Counted from the first letter of the stretch, positions 8,938 to 20,566 are shown. The stretch is 34,386 nucleotides of DNA from Ichthyobacteriaceae bacterium (GCA_023145615.1 JAGLDK010000044.1:1-34386), one strand, 5' to 3'. Notes: a model not told the origin generated them from the letters alone. A program made the numbers and translations.

Positions 8938-10764
8938 TTACTCAAAAACAAACTCTTTTACTGGGTAATAATTATTCGATTTGTCAATATCAGTCATCCC
9001 ATTCTCAACATCAATACCTATAATTTCAATATCGTTTATATTATAATTAATGGTAAATGAATATTTAGGATAAACCCACGGCCATGCTTTTTGTACAATA
9101 GTATTTGTGGTTGGTTTTACTCCTCTCATAATTCTTAGTGGAATGTAATATTTAACTTTTTTTCCATTTTTCAGAATCATTGTAATGTCAATAGGCATTG
9201 GTATATCTCCTAATTTTTCAATATTAATTTTCGTGTTATTATCGGCAGTTGATACAAGTTTTATAGCATAATCAATATGTTGAGTTGTGTAAATCCACTT
9301 ATCTAAATACCACTGTAATTGAATGCCTGAAACCTTTTCGGCAACACGTTTAAAATCATTTGGATTAGGGTGTTTAAATTTCCATTTATCAAAGAAATTC
9401 AACATTGTAGTTTTCATGTTTTCAGTACCAATAATATATTCTAATTGAGCCAAAAATATCGAACCTTTTGTATAACTAGCTCTACCGTATGCGTAGTTAC
9501 TGTTGTATAAATCGGCACCTGTTGACATTGCCTCTTCCTTACCCGATTTTTGTAGTCTGTAATAACCTTCGTAAGCTTTTTCAAACGGATTAGCACCTTC
9601 TTTTCCAAACAAATAATTCATTGTTAAATCTTCGGCCCACGAAGTAAACCCTTCGTCCATCCACGAATATTTTTGTTCGTTCATACCCAATACACCATAA
9701 TACCACGAGTGCATTGATTCGTGCACAGCCAAGCCAACAAGTCCTTTAATATCGGCTCCGTTTCCTAAAATTAATGTCGACATTGGATATTCCATTCCTC
9801 CATCTCCACCTTGCACAAAACTGAATTGTTTATATGGATATTCTCCAAAGTTTTTATTCATAAACTTAAAAGCCAAAACCATTTTTTCTTCTAAAACTTT
9901 CCAGTTTTTAGTGCGTTTTTCATTTCCTTTTTTATATAAAAAATGGAAATCAGTTTTATCGTTAAGTTTAACAATATCGTGTATGTAATCAGCATCGGCA
10001 CCCCATGCAAAATCATGTACATTATCGGCAACAAAATGCCATTTCAAACGACTTTTTTTAGATTTTGTAGCCGAATATCCGTGTCCAATTTCTTTAGGAT
10101 TTTGCAAAATTCCGGTACCTCCAATAGTGTATTTGCTATCAATATCAATAGTAACATCAAACTTTCCGTAAACTCCAAAAAACTCACGCGCTATATATGG
10201 ATTTATATGCCATCCTTCATTATCGTATTCCGCCATTTTAGGATACCACTGAGTCATTGATAATTTAACACCCTCTTTGTTATCTCTACCCGTACGACGT
10301 ATTTGTAAAGGTATTTGAGCCTCGTTTTTTAAACTGAATGTAGCTTTGCCTCCTGGTTTAATAGCTTTGTTTAAAGTAACTTCTAAAATAGTACCCTCAA
10401 CTTTCCATTTTACCGATTTGTTATTTTGTTTAAGTTCAATTATTTTCTGATAACCAATTTCATCATCAGTTAATTTGCTTATTCTTGTTCCAATTCTTCC
10501 ATCAGGGTCGGGTAGGTTTTGCTGACGTACATCCATCTCGCTTCCAGGCTGAAATGCATTGTAATACAAATGAAAGTAAACCTTATGTAAATTGTCGGGC
10601 GAATTGTTGTAATAAGTAATTTCGGTTTCTGCCGTGTACTTATTATTTTCAACATCCATTTTTACATTCATGTTGTAATTTATTTTTTGTTGCCAATATG
10701 TGTTTTGAGCAACAGCATTATTTAGCAACATAATACTAAATAGTGCAAGCATTAATTTTTTCAT
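8938..10764 (-). CDS. M1 family metallopeptidase (aminopeptidase N-like), secreted
   Basis: Signal peptide; zinc site HESMH...DEGFTSWAED (HExxH-x18-E), upstream GGMEYP motif. Confidence 0.93.
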   Translation of the reverse strand: MKKLMLALFSIMLLNNAVAQNTYWQQKINYNMNVKMDVENNKYTAETEITYYNNSPDNLHKVYFHLYYNAFQPGSEMDVRQQNLPDPDGRIGTRISKLTDDEIGYQKIIELKQNNKSVKWKVEGTILEVTLNKAIKPGGKATFSLKNEAQIPLQIRRTGRDNKEGVKLSMTQWYPKMAEYDNEGWHINPYIAREFFGVYGKFDVTIDIDSKYTIGGTGILQNPKEIGHGYSATKSKKSRLKWHFVADNVHDFAWGADADYIHDIVKLNDKTDFHFLYKKGNEKRTKNWKVLEEKMVLAFKFMNKNFGEYPYKQFSFVQGGDGGMEYPMSTLILGNGADIKGLVGLAVHESMHSWYYGVLGMNEQKYSWMDEGFTSWAEDLTMNYLFGKEGANPFEKAYEGYYRLQKSGKEEAMSTGADLYNSNYAYGRASYTKGSIFLAQLEYIIGTENMKTTMLNFFDKWKFKHPNPNDFKRVAEKVSGIQLQWYLDKWIYTTQHIDYAIKLVSTADNNTKINIEKLGDIPMPIDITMILKNGKKVKYYIPLRIMRGVKPTTNTIVQKAWPWVYPKYSFTINYNINDIEIIGIDVENGMTDIDKSNNYYPVKEFVFE

Positions 10765-10833
10765 ATTAATATTTGTTTAGATTTCAATACCAAAAAAAAT
10801 TGATTTAGTGTATTTAACTTATTACAATTAATA

Positions 10834-10877
10834 AACAAACCTTTACAATCCATAATTTAAGATTGTAAAGGTTTGTT
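10834..10877 (-). terminator. intrinsic terminator-like hairpin after the helicase gene
   Basis: AACAAACCTTTACAATC-(10 nt)-GATTGTAAAGGTTTGTT inverted repeat immediately downstream of the helicase stop. Confidence 0.7.
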
Positions 10878-10882
10878 ATATA

Positions 10883-12208
10883 TTATCGTGCAATTTCAAT
10901 TTTTGCTTTCTTGTTTTTAATTTTCTTTCCATCAACAAGCTTTAATAGTTTGTTAATTTTAGATTCATTAATTGCCACATATGCAAAAAAATCTTTCACC
11001 TCAATAAGTCCGATATCTCCTTTTTCCAGTTCTCCTATTTTAGATAAAAAACCAACAATATCAATTTTGTTTATTTTATCCTTTTTACCTTTTCCGATAA
11101 ATAAAGTAGCCCATTCGGGTTTTGTTGGCAACGAAATATCTCGTGGTATGTAATAAGTTTCTATTGATTGAGAAACATAATCGGGTTGATTTTCCTCTTT
11201 CGATAAAATAATATATGCTGCACCCTCAGCTTTCATTCTTGCAGTACGTCCGTTACGGTGCGTAAAAGCATCTTCTTTCGATGGTAAATGATAATGGATA
11301 ATATGTTTTATTTCCGGAATATCAAGTCCACGAGAAGCCAAATCGGATGTTACTAATATTTTAGAACTTCCATTACGGAACTTAGTTAAAGTACGTTCTC
11401 TGTCCATTTGTTCCATTCCTCCGTGGAAAAAAGTAGATGTAATACCGTTTTTATTCAAGTATTCATTAACTCTTTCAACAGCCTCTCGGTGGTTACAAAA
11501 CACCAAAATAGATTCGTTACCTAAATCGCATAAAAGATCAAATAAAGCAGGAAGCTTATCTTTTTCTTCAGAAATAACTTTCTTTAACGATAAACCTTTT
11601 ATTTGTTTACCTTGTTGTAAATAATTTAATTCTACGCTATCTACAATACCTGTAAAAGCAGGTATTTCGTCGGTTTTAGTAGCCGATGTTAATATGCGTT
11701 TATTAATAGCAGGTAGTTTTTCAATAATAAATTTCATGTCGTCATGAAATCCAAATTCTAAAGCCTTATCAAACTCATCAAGTACAATAGTTGTAATTTC
11801 CGAAGCATCAAAAGTTTCTTTATCTAAGTGGTCGGCAATTCTACCGGGCGTACCTATAATTATAGCAGGTGGATGAACTAAACTCTTTCTTTCTATTGAA
11901 AATGAGTGTCCACCATATAAACAGTTCGATTTAAAACCGGTACCCATGCTTTTAAATACCGATTCAATTTGCAATGCAAGCTCACGCGATGGAGCCAAAA
12001 CAATTGCCTGAACCGCAGTAATGTCTTTGTTTAAATTATGTAATATTGGAAGTAAGAAACCAAGAGTTTTTCCTGATCCTGTTGGCGACAGCACCACCAT
12101 ATTGTCCTCTTTATCAAAAGTATTCAATACCGAAGTCTGCATTTCATTTAATGCTTCGATGCCTAATTTGTTTAGAATCGCATCTGTTATTTGTGATTTT
12201 ATTTGCAT
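10883..12208 (-). CDS. DEAD-box ATP-dependent RNA helicase with DbpA-like C-terminal RNA-binding domain
   Basis: Motifs SPTGSGKT, PSRELALQIE, GTPGRI, DEFD (variant motif II), TSAT, HGGMEQMDRE, TSDLASRGLDIP, HRNGRTAR; C-terminal DbpA-type domain. Confidence 0.92.
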   Translation of the reverse strand: MQIKSQITDAILNKLGIEALNEMQTSVLNTFDKEDNMVVLSPTGSGKTLGFLLPILHNLNKDITAVQAIVLAPSRELALQIESVFKSMGTGFKSNCLYGGHSFSIERKSLVHPPAIIIGTPGRIADHLDKETFDASEITTIVLDEFDKALEFGFHDDMKFIIEKLPAINKRILTSATKTDEIPAFTGIVDSVELNYLQQGKQIKGLSLKKVISEEKDKLPALFDLLCDLGNESILVFCNHREAVERVNEYLNKNGITSTFFHGGMEQMDRERTLTKFRNGSSKILVTSDLASRGLDIPEIKHIIHYHLPSKEDAFTHRNGRTARMKAEGAAYIILSKEENQPDYVSQSIETYYIPRDISLPTKPEWATLFIGKGKKDKINKIDIVGFLSKIGELEKGDIGLIEVKDFFAYVAINESKINKLLKLVDGKKIKNKKAKIEIAR

Positions 12209-12212
12209 TTTA

Positions 12213-12220
12213 CAAAGATA
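12213..12220 (-). promoter_or_regulatory. candidate -7 promoter element (TATCTTTG) for the helicase, giving a leaderless or near-leaderless mRNA
   Basis: CAAAGATA on + strand ending only 4 nt upstream of the ATG at 12208. Confidence 0.5.
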
Positions 12221-12349
12221 TAATATTATTAAGTAAGGATGAAGTTGTAAAAACTATCGCCTTTAAGATAACTATACAGTGTAATTTACAAAATATAAAT
12301 TGTATAACTTGTTTACTTTCAATAACTTGTTGTTGTAAAACTTGTTAGT

Positions 12350-14074
12350 ATGATCTATACCCTATCGATATATAAATTGTGGAAAAATTTTAGTTACAGC
12401 AAGCAAACTGTTGTTGCGTCTAATTTGGGTGTAATTGTATTATTGATAGCCGAATATTTAAAGAATTTATTAACCATTGTTTCGGTTTCAGAAACTAATA
12501 CTATTATAGGTGCAATTTTAGTATTGATTATTAATTTGTATTCGGTTTTAGTTTTTAGCACTTTAAAGATTAGTAGGATTATTGTTATTGCAATTTTTCT
12601 TATTTCAATAACTTCAATTTCGTTATTATCGCACGGTTTTTTTAGTGCCACTTCAATTTATTATTTACTTTTTTTTGTAATCATATCTTTTAATTTACGT
12701 AAGCAAACATTAAATTTTGTTTTGGTAATAATTTCTGTATTCGGAATTATTTTTGCCGAAAAATTAAACTTTGTTGAGGTTTTAGAATACAGTAGTAATT
12801 TCGAAAGAGATATAAACTACGTTGTATCTACTGTAATTACTGTTTTATATATAATGATTGTTTTTAAGTTTTTGTTTTTTAAATATAAAACCAAAAATAT
12901 TGCCTTAACATTTAAGGCAAATCAGCTTGAAACTATAAATGAGATTTTAATTAAAGACAATTTTAAATCCGATTTTTCATTGCAAACAAAACAACAGTTG
13001 TTAGAAGAAATTTCAAAGGAAATAATTAAACATTCAAACAGAGTTATTGATGATACTAAAAGTCAATATTTGTCATTTTCTCACTTCAGTTCAATTAAAA
13101 AATCAGCATTTAAGCTTAAAAGTTTAATTGATGATAATATTGATTTTAACTATTCTACATCTAATACTACTGTTAGCACAAATGTTAATAATTTAAAACT
13201 TAATGTTAGTTATGTGCAACTAAACACGGTTATAAATAATACTATAAATACATTTAAATTGAAAGCAAAAAGTAATGGTTTGAAATTTAAAATTGTGATG
13301 GGGTTAAAGTCTGAGATGTTTATTGAAACCGATTTAAAAAGATTTATTCAAATACTAGAATCATTATTAGAAAATGCAATTAAAACTTCGGCAAAAGGTA
13401 TAATAACCATTAATGTTTCTTTATATCAAACTTCGGAAAATAACTTGCTTAAAATTAATTTTGCATATAATAGTTTGAATTTCGAAGAAGTTGAACAAAC
13501 TGATTTTTTCAACACGTTTACTCAAGCCGATTATACAATTACCCAATCTAATGGAAGCGTTGGACTTGCTTTTGCCAAAAAAATTGCTAAAGATATAAAT
13601 GGTTATTTAAAGCTGATTAATTCAACTAAAGTTAGTACCGAATTCGAGTTCGGACTTAATTGTATGCCAATTGAAATGCTTAAATCGGGTAGTGTTAAAC
13701 CTCCTAATTTAAGTAATAAACTAATATTAATTATTGACTCTGATATCTCAAGTTTTTTGATTTTAGAGCAAATTTTAGTACCTACAAACGCAAATATAAT
13801 ACATGCCTTAAACGGAAAAATAGGTTTAGATAAGGTAATGAATAATAAAGCTGATTTAGTTTTTATGGATATTAACATGCCTATGCTTAATGGATATGAA
13901 TCCACAAAAAAATTACTTAATCAAATTAATCTTCCAATAATAGGTTATAGTTCTGATGTTTTAGAAAGCTCTAAAATTAAATCAAAAGAATCGGTAATGG
14001 CCGATTATGTTATTAAACCTGCTGCTAAGCAATTTGTTTATCGAAAAATTGCTAACTCAAGTTTAGTTAATTAA
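12350..14074 (+). CDS. membrane hybrid sensor kinase-like protein with degenerate kinase core and C-terminal receiver domain
   Basis: Multi-TM N-terminus; HATPase-like LLENAIKTS and FNTFTQADYTITQSNGSVGLAFAKKIA; receiver LILIIDSD..LVFMDINMPMLNGYES..PIIGYSS..VIKPA; H-box position reads ISKEI. Confidence 0.85.
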   Translation: MIYTLSIYKLWKNFSYSKQTVVASNLGVIVLLIAEYLKNLLTIVSVSETNTIIGAILVLIINLYSVLVFSTLKISRIIVIAIFLISITSISLLSHGFFSATSIYYLLFFVIISFNLRKQTLNFVLVIISVFGIIFAEKLNFVEVLEYSSNFERDINYVVSTVITVLYIMIVFKFLFFKYKTKNIALTFKANQLETINEILIKDNFKSDFSLQTKQQLLEEISKEIIKHSNRVIDDTKSQYLSFSHFSSIKKSAFKLKSLIDDNIDFNYSTSNTTVSTNVNNLKLNVSYVQLNTVINNTINTFKLKAKSNGLKFKIVMGLKSEMFIETDLKRFIQILESLLENAIKTSAKGIITINVSLYQTSENNLLKINFAYNSLNFEEVEQTDFFNTFTQADYTITQSNGSVGLAFAKKIAKDINGYLKLINSTKVSTEFEFGLNCMPIEMLKSGSVKPPNLSNKLILIIDSDISSFLILEQILVPTNANIIHALNGKIGLDKVMNNKADLVFMDINMPMLNGYESTKKLLNQINLPIIGYSSDVLESSKIKSKESVMADYVIKPAAKQFVYRKIANSSLVN

Positions 14075-14280
14075 TATATAATCAGCCTACATAAATTTTA
14101 ATTTAATAGGCAATGGTTAATTCTTCAGAATATATAAATACTCGTTGTTTTTTGATGTAATGTATGTCAGTAAAATATATAAAAATACAATTATTTAATA
14201 CTTTATATTATTGTATTTCAGGGTGTTAAATTTATACCTTAACGAAGTGTTGAGAGTTTAAACTAATTAAAAAATATATA

Positions 14281-15474
14281 ATGTACAGTTCTTTAAAAAA
14301 TAAGCTACAAATTGAATTAGAAAATATTAAAAATGATGGACTTTATAAAGAGGAAAGGATAATTACAACCCCGCAAAATGCCGAAATAGGTATTAATACC
14401 GGAGAAACGGTTGTTAATTTTTGTGCTAATAATTACCTCGGTTTATCATCGAATAAAGAAGTTATACAAGCGGCAAAAGATGCTTTAGATACTCATGGAT
14501 ACGGAATGTCGTCGGTTAGGTTTATTTGTGGAACTCAGGATATTCATAAAACTTTAGAGAGCAAAATATCTGCATTTTTAGGAATGGAAGATACCATTTT
14601 GTACGCTGCTGCTTTCGATGCAAATGGAGGAGTTTTTGAGCCGTTGTTTGATGCTAATGATGCAATTATTTCTGACGCATTAAATCATGCTTCAATTATT
14701 GATGGAGTGCGTTTAACTAAATCGGCACGATACCGTTATGCAAATAACGATATGGAGGGGTTAGAAAAGCAACTTATAAAAGCTAACGAGGCAAAGCATC
14801 CGAATAAAATAATTGTTACAGACGGTGTTTTTTCGATGGATGGGGTAGTGGCTCAACTTGATAAGATTTGCGATTTAGCCGATAAGTACGATGCCTTAGT
14901 TATGGTTGACGATTCTCATGCAACTGGTTTTATAGGAGCAAATGGAAAAGGAACACACGAGCATAAAAATGTAATGGGTAGAGTTGATATTATAACTTCA
15001 ACTTTAGGTAAGGGACTTGGTGGTGCTATGGGAGGTTTTACTTCCGGAAAAAAAGAAATTATAGATATGCTTCGTCAACGCTCTCGTCCATATTTGTTCT
15101 CAAATTCTTTAGCTCCTGCAATAGTTGGTGCAGCAATAAAGGTTATTGATATGCTTTCGGAATCAACAAAACTTAGAGATAAGTTAATGGAAAATACAGA
15201 GTATTTTAAAACCAAAATGTTTGCTGCAGGTTTCGATATTGTAAAAGGCGATTCGCCAATTGTACCAGTAATGCTTTACGATGCAAAATTATCTCAGCAA
15301 ATGGCAAACAAATTACTAGAAGAAGGTATTTACGTAATCGGCTTTTTCTTTCCGGTGGTGGCTAAAAATAAAGCCCGTATTAGAGTGCAAATATCGGCTG
15401 CACACACAACAAAACATCTTGATAAAGCTGTTGATGCCTTTATTAAAGTGGGTAAAGAATTGGGAGTTATTTAA
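14281..15474 (+). CDS. kbl: glycine C-acetyltransferase (2-amino-3-ketobutyrate CoA ligase)
   Basis: alpha-oxoamine synthase motifs [52 protein letters not shown]. Confidence 0.94.
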   Translation: MYSSLKNKLQIELENIKNDGLYKEERIITTPQNAEIGINTGETVVNFCANNYLGLSSNKEVIQAAKDALDTHGYGMSSVRFICGTQDIHKTLESKISAFLGMEDTILYAAAFDANGGVFEPLFDANDAIISDALNHASIIDGVRLTKSARYRYANNDMEGLEKQLIKANEAKHPNKIIVTDGVFSMDGVVAQLDKICDLADKYDALVMVDDSHATGFIGANGKGTHEHKNVMGRVDIITSTLGKGLGGAMGGFTSGKKEIIDMLRQRSRPYLFSNSLAPAIVGAAIKVIDMLSESTKLRDKLMENTEYFKTKMFAAGFDIVKGDSPIVPVMLYDAKLSQQMANKLLEEGIYVIGFFFPVVAKNKARIRVQISAAHTTKHLDKAVDAFIKVGKELGVI

Positions 15475-15509
15475 ATTTTGTTTTTCAATATATTCTTGAT
15501 TAAGAACAT

Positions 15510-15551
15510 AAAACGGCTAGTAGCAAAGTTAAATTTGTTACTAGCCGTTTT
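15510..15551. terminator. bidirectional intrinsic terminator between kbl and the LTA-synthase-like gene
   Basis: AAAACGGCTAGTA...TACTAGCCGTTTT inverted repeat between convergent genes. Confidence 0.85.
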
Positions 15552-15578
15552 ACATTATTAATGGTATTGATACAAGTG

Positions 15579-17609
15579 TTATTTTTTCTTGATTTCGTTT
15601 AATATATTATACCTCATTGATGCCTCAAACGCATTAGCTTTTTTAGCTAGTTTGTTTAAACTTGGTATAGTTTTAGTGTCAGCCTTTTTTAAATTATTAT
15701 TATCAGTCCAATTATAATATAACTTGTTTCTTCCTAAAATTACCGCACCATCTTTATTGAAAATATACTTACTCATAGTAATTCCGAAATTAGAATCATT
15801 TACCGAATCAAGCATGTTGTTTCCTGTGTTTAAATACTGAGCATCAGAAAGCGCTAAATTAAATATTGTAGGAAAAATATCCTTGTGCGATCCAAAAGTT
15901 TTATTGTTGATGTTTAAATTTTGCTTGTATTTTTCGGGAATGTACATTAATAGTGGTACACTATATTGGTGGAATAATTCAGCATCCGAAAAATTAAATA
16001 GTTCGGTGTTTGTATGATCTCCTGTAGCAATAATAATTGTGTTTTCTCCGTATTTCGATTGTCTAACTCTTTGTATAAACTTACCAAGTTGGTCGTTTGC
16101 ATATTGATTTGCACCGAAATTTCCTAGTGCTAATTTTTGACTTCTTATAAGTTTACCTTTAATACTGTCGTTAAGTTTTAACGAATATGGTTTGTATTTA
16201 CTTGGTAAATCGTAGGGCGAATGGTTTGTTGTTGTTAACCCAAAAGCAAATATTGGCTTTTTATTATGATTGGTTTTTTCTAATTCATCAAATAAATATT
16301 GGTATAAATACTCGTCGTACACACCCCATTGATCTGATTCAACATTTTTATATTGTTTGCTAATTGCAGTATTTCCTGATACGTGATTGAAATATTGATT
16401 TGAGTAAAATTGACCTATGTTTCTCCATCCTAATTTTGCACCACTAGCAAATAACGTATGATATCCTTTGTCGAAAAAAGGTTTTGCATTTGCCGATGAA
16501 AATGATTTCACATAATATTCGGTTTGAGAAATTGGAGCATTTTGCATATTGTTAAAAACCAAACCTTCTAACGAATGTATTGTTCGAGGCCCTTTGGGTA
16601 GAAAGTTTCTAAACATTATCATGTTTTTTAGCTCGGACTCTAGGCTACCAAGTAGGTTTAAATCTTCCGAATGAAGATCGAAATAAAAACTACCTAAACT
16701 TTCCATTAAAACAAATACAACATTTGGTTTGTTATTTTCTAAAAACTCGTTTTTTCGAGTTGTAGTCATTAGTTTTACGTTGGCAGGTAAATTATTGTCA
16801 GTACCCAAATAGTCATTTACGGCAGTACTTGCATCAGTGTAGCCATATCTTTTTAGGCTTGTTGATATATTATCATTAAAGTAATTTGTTTTTTTGTTTT
16901 TTGCTGCAGTTTTTAAGCTGAAAATTGCATTGTCGGCTAGGTTGTTTATAAAAATATTGTCAGAAATAAATAAATCTTTTTCTCCTAACGGAAACAAACC
17001 TACAGAACCTCGTATTCCTAATGCAAATAATAGTATAAAAGCTGTTGTGTATATTGATTTACTAAAACCCGATTTCAGAAATACATAATCTTTTTTGAAA
17101 AAATACGTTATTGATTTCCATAATAAAGTTACTGTAATGCTTAAAAGTATTGTAATTAAAATAATTGGATAATCAATCCAAACACTTTTTAAAATTGCAG
17201 TTGTATCATCGTTAATAAGTGCAAAAACTAATATGTTAAAATGTGATTTATACTGTTGAAAAAAGTAAAAATCAGCAATTGATAAAAAGATAAATAAACT
17301 AAATATTATGGTAGATATTATTCTTATTACTCTATCAATATTTTTAGTTTTTATTTTTAATAATTCGAATATTGGAGTAAGTAAAATTATAAGCAGAGGC
17401 AAAGCCAAGCCGTACATCATTACCATTGTATCTATTCTGAATCCGATTATAAAGGAGCTGGCTAATTCTGATTTGTAATTAATTAGTTCGCCTAACGATC
17501 CGAATGTAAAAAGGGTAATAAGTCGGAATATTAGTAATATTAATATTCCTAATCCGTAAAGTTTTAAAAGGTTGAGAGTTCTTGTGTAAAAAATGTCGAA
17601 TTTTTTCAT
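15579..17609 (-). CDS. LTA synthase-like membrane sulfatase/phosphatase family protein
   Basis: Five N-terminal TM segments then alkaline phosphatase superfamily domain: VFVLMESLGSFYFD, GPRTIHSLEG, FGLTTTNHSPYDLP, IIATGDHTNTE. Confidence 0.88.
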   Translation of the reverse strand: MKKFDIFYTRTLNLLKLYGLGILILLIFRLITLFTFGSLGELINYKSELASSFIIGFRIDTMVMMYGLALPLLIILLTPIFELLKIKTKNIDRVIRIISTIIFSLFIFLSIADFYFFQQYKSHFNILVFALINDDTTAILKSVWIDYPIILITILLSITVTLLWKSITYFFKKDYVFLKSGFSKSIYTTAFILLFALGIRGSVGLFPLGEKDLFISDNIFINNLADNAIFSLKTAAKNKKTNYFNDNISTSLKRYGYTDASTAVNDYLGTDNNLPANVKLMTTTRKNEFLENNKPNVVFVLMESLGSFYFDLHSEDLNLLGSLESELKNMIMFRNFLPKGPRTIHSLEGLVFNNMQNAPISQTEYYVKSFSSANAKPFFDKGYHTLFASGAKLGWRNIGQFYSNQYFNHVSGNTAISKQYKNVESDQWGVYDEYLYQYLFDELEKTNHNKKPIFAFGLTTTNHSPYDLPSKYKPYSLKLNDSIKGKLIRSQKLALGNFGANQYANDQLGKFIQRVRQSKYGENTIIIATGDHTNTELFNFSDAELFHQYSVPLLMYIPEKYKQNLNINNKTFGSHKDIFPTIFNLALSDAQYLNTGNNMLDSVNDSNFGITMSKYIFNKDGAVILGRNKLYYNWTDNNNLKKADTKTIPSLNKLAKKANAFEASMRYNILNEIKKK

Positions 17610-17671
17610 TGGTATTTTAATAATTCTAATTTACTATGGTTGATTGTTTATATATTTATTACAGCCAAAAA

Positions 17672-17721
17672 AAAGGTACTCAGTTGTTATTTATAATTAC
17701 AAATAACAACTGAGTACCTTT
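17672..17721 (-). terminator. intrinsic terminator after leuS
   Basis: AAAGGTACTCAGTTGTTATTT/AAATAACAACTGAGTACCTTT long hairpin followed on the minus strand by a T-rich tract. Confidence 0.87.
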
Positions 17722-17734
17722 ATATATGTTTTAA

Positions 17735-20566
17735 TTATCCTACAACATTAATTATTTTTTTAGGCACAACAATTACTTTTTTAGGCGCTTTACCTCCTAA
17801 TTGTGCTAAAGTTTTTTCGTGTTCTCTAACTACTTTTTCCATTTCGTCCTTTGTTGCATCGGCCGAAAATTCTAACATGAAGCGTTTTTTACCATTAAAC
17901 ATAATTGGGTAATTATGCGATGATTCTTTTAAATACTCTTCGTTAAACTCAGGAAATTGTGCTTCAATAATTGATGTTTCGTAACCTAATTTACTCCAAA
18001 GTTCCTCGGCAATATGTGGTGCATAAGGAGCTACAATAACAGCTAAAGGCTCAAGTATTGCACGCGATGTACATTTTTGAGCTGTAAGTTCGTTTACCGC
18101 AATCATAAAAGTTGATACTGATGTATTGAAAGAGAATTTTTCAATATCTTCTTTAACTTTTTTAATTGTTTTGTGTAGAGTTTTTAAGGCCTCTTTTGTT
18201 GGCTCGGTATCTGTTACAACAAACTCATCTTCTTTAATATAAAGTTTCCAAAGTTTTTTAAGAAAGTTGTAAACTCCACTAATACCATCGGTTTTCCAAG
18301 GTTTGTATTGCTCTAAAGGTCCTAAAAACATTTCGTATAAACGCAATGCATCAGCTCCAAAATCTTCTACAATAATATCAGGGCTAACAACGTTGTATTT
18401 CGATTTCGACATTTTTTCAACCTCGCTTCCGCAGATGTATTTTCCGTCTTCTAAAATAAATTCAGCATTGTTATATTCTTCTCTCCAAGCTTTAAATGCG
18501 TCAACATTAAGCTCGTTATTAATAACCATATTTACATCGGCATGTATTTGAGTAACATCATGTAGATGTTTTAAACCTTTCGATACAAAAGTATTTGTGT
18601 TGTTTATACGATACACAAAAGCCGAAGTACCTAAAATCATTCCTTGGTTAATAAGTTTTTTAAATGGCTCTTCGTTATCAATAAAGCCCATATCTTTTAA
18701 AAACTTATTCCAAAAACGAGAGTATAAAAGATGCCCCGTTGCGTGTTCCGAACCTCCAATATATAAATCAACTTGTCCCCAATATGCTTGTGATTCTTTC
18801 GATACAAAATCTATTTTGTTTTCCGAATCCATGTAACGCAAAAAGTACCACGACGAACCTGCCCAACCCGGCATAGTATTTAATTCTAATGGAAATACAG
18901 TTAGGTTATTAATTTCAGTATTTTCTACTACTTTATTAGCTTCGGTATCCCAAGCCCAAACAGTAGCATTTCCTAAAGGTGGCTCACCTGTTTCGGTTGG
19001 TAAATATTTTTCAACTTCAGGTAAAATAATTGGTAAATGCTCTTTTTCAATCATTTGTGGAAGTCCGTTTTTGTAGTAAACCGGAAATGGTTCACCCCAA
19101 TATCTCTGTCGAGAAAAAACAGCATCTCTTAAACGATAGTTAATTTTAGCCATTCCAAAACCTTGCTCTTCCATTTTATTAGAAACAACTGCCATTGCTT
19201 CTTTAACCTCCATTCCGGTAATAAAATCCGAATTTATGATTGTACCTTCTTTAGAGTCGAAAGAAGTTTCTTGAATATCGAAACCTTCTTCTAAAGCTTG
19301 TTTTGGCTCAATAACTTGTAAAATGTTTAACCCGAACTTTTTAGCAAAAGCATGATCTCTACCATCGTGTGCCGGAACTGCCATAACAGCACCTGTACCA
19401 TAACTTGCTAAAACGTAATCTCCAATCCAAATCTGAATTTTTTCTCCAGAAAAAGGATGTATTGCATAAGCACCGGTAAATTCTCCAGATACTTTATCAA
19501 CCTCAGCCATACGTTCTCTTTCCGATCTTTTCGATGTTTCAGAAATGTATGCTTCAACAGCATCTTTACATTCGGCAGTGGTAATTTGTTTTACTAATTC
19601 GTGCTCAGGAGCAAGAGTCATGTACGAAACACCAAAAATAGTATCTGGACGAGTTGTAAATATTTCGAATTTTAAATCGCCATGTCCTTCAATTGCAAAC
19701 CAAACCGAAGCACCTTTCGATTTTCCAATCCAGTTTTTTTGAGTTTCTTTCAACGAGTCAGTCCAATCAATATCATTTAAACCTTGCAATAAACGTTCGG
19801 CATAAGCTGAAATACGCATATTCCATTGCATCATTTTTTTTCTTTCAACCGGATAACCACCACGTTCCGAAACTCCATTTACAATTTCGTCGTTAGCTAA
19901 AACTGTTCCTAATTTTGGGCACCAGTTTACTACGGTTTCGGCTAAAAATGTTAAACGATATTTAGCTAAAAATTCTTCTTGTTTAGCATCATCAAAAGCA
20001 TGCCACTCATTCGATGTGAATTCTTCAATTTCGTCATCAGACGAAGCATTTACATATATGTTTCCTTCTGATGCAAACTTTTCAACTAAAGTATCAATAT
20101 GCTCAGCTTTATCGGTGTCGTTATTATACCAAGCATTATAAAGCTGAATAAAAATCCACTGTGTATGTTTGTAATAATCAGGGTCGGAAGTGCGTACTTC
20201 TCTATCCCAATCAAACGAAAAACCAATTTTATCAAGCTGTTCTCTGTATCGTTTCAGATTTTCGGCAGTAGTAATTGCAGGGTGTGTACCTGTTTGTATA
20301 GCGTACTGTTCGGCAGGCAATCCAAACGAATCGTAACCCATTGGATGTAATACATTAAAGCCTGTGTGGCGTTTGTATCGTGCATAAATATCTGATGCAA
20401 TATATCCAAGCGGATGACCAACATGTAAACCTGCTCCCGATGGATATGGGAACATATCTAAAGCGTAAAATTTTGGTTTTTCTGAATTGTTTTTTGCCTC
20501 AAAAGTTTTGTTTTCTGCCCAATACTTTTGCCACTTCTGATCTATTTCCTGATGATTGTATTTCAT
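17735..20566 (-). CDS. leuS: leucyl-tRNA synthetase
   Basis: [22 protein letters not shown] (HIGH), [16 protein letters not shown] (KMSKS), editing domain [13 protein letters not shown]. Confidence 0.97.
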   Translation of the reverse strand: MKYNHQEIDQKWQKYWAENKTFEAKNNSEKPKFYALDMFPYPSGAGLHVGHPLGYIASDIYARYKRHTGFNVLHPMGYDSFGLPAEQYAIQTGTHPAITTAENLKRYREQLDKIGFSFDWDREVRTSDPDYYKHTQWIFIQLYNAWYNNDTDKAEHIDTLVEKFASEGNIYVNASSDDEIEEFTSNEWHAFDDAKQEEFLAKYRLTFLAETVVNWCPKLGTVLANDEIVNGVSERGGYPVERKKMMQWNMRISAYAERLLQGLNDIDWTDSLKETQKNWIGKSKGASVWFAIEGHGDLKFEIFTTRPDTIFGVSYMTLAPEHELVKQITTAECKDAVEAYISETSKRSERERMAEVDKVSGEFTGAYAIHPFSGEKIQIWIGDYVLASYGTGAVMAVPAHDGRDHAFAKKFGLNILQVIEPKQALEEGFDIQETSFDSKEGTIINSDFITGMEVKEAMAVVSNKMEEQGFGMAKINYRLRDAVFSRQRYWGEPFPVYYKNGLPQMIEKEHLPIILPEVEKYLPTETGEPPLGNATVWAWDTEANKVVENTEINNLTVFPLELNTMPGWAGSSWYFLRYMDSENKIDFVSKESQAYWGQVDLYIGGSEHATGHLLYSRFWNKFLKDMGFIDNEEPFKKLINQGMILGTSAFVYRINNTNTFVSKGLKHLHDVTQIHADVNMVINNELNVDAFKAWREEYNNAEFILEDGKYICGSEVEKMSKSKYNVVSPDIIVEDFGADALRLYEMFLGPLEQYKPWKTDGISGVYNFLKKLWKLYIKEDEFVVTDTEPTKEALKTLHKTIKKVKEDIEKFSFNTSVSTFMIAVNELTAQKCTSRAILEPLAVIVAPYAPHIAEELWSKLGYETSIIEAQFPEFNEEYLKESSHNYPIMFNGKKRFMLEFSADATKDEMEKVVREHEKTLAQLGGKAPKKVIVVPKKIINVVG

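Noticed and set aside
15579-17609. LTA synthase as evidence of a Gram-positive or transferred gene
   Set aside because: LTA-synthase-like sulfatase family proteins are common in Bacteroidota; composition matches the surroundings.
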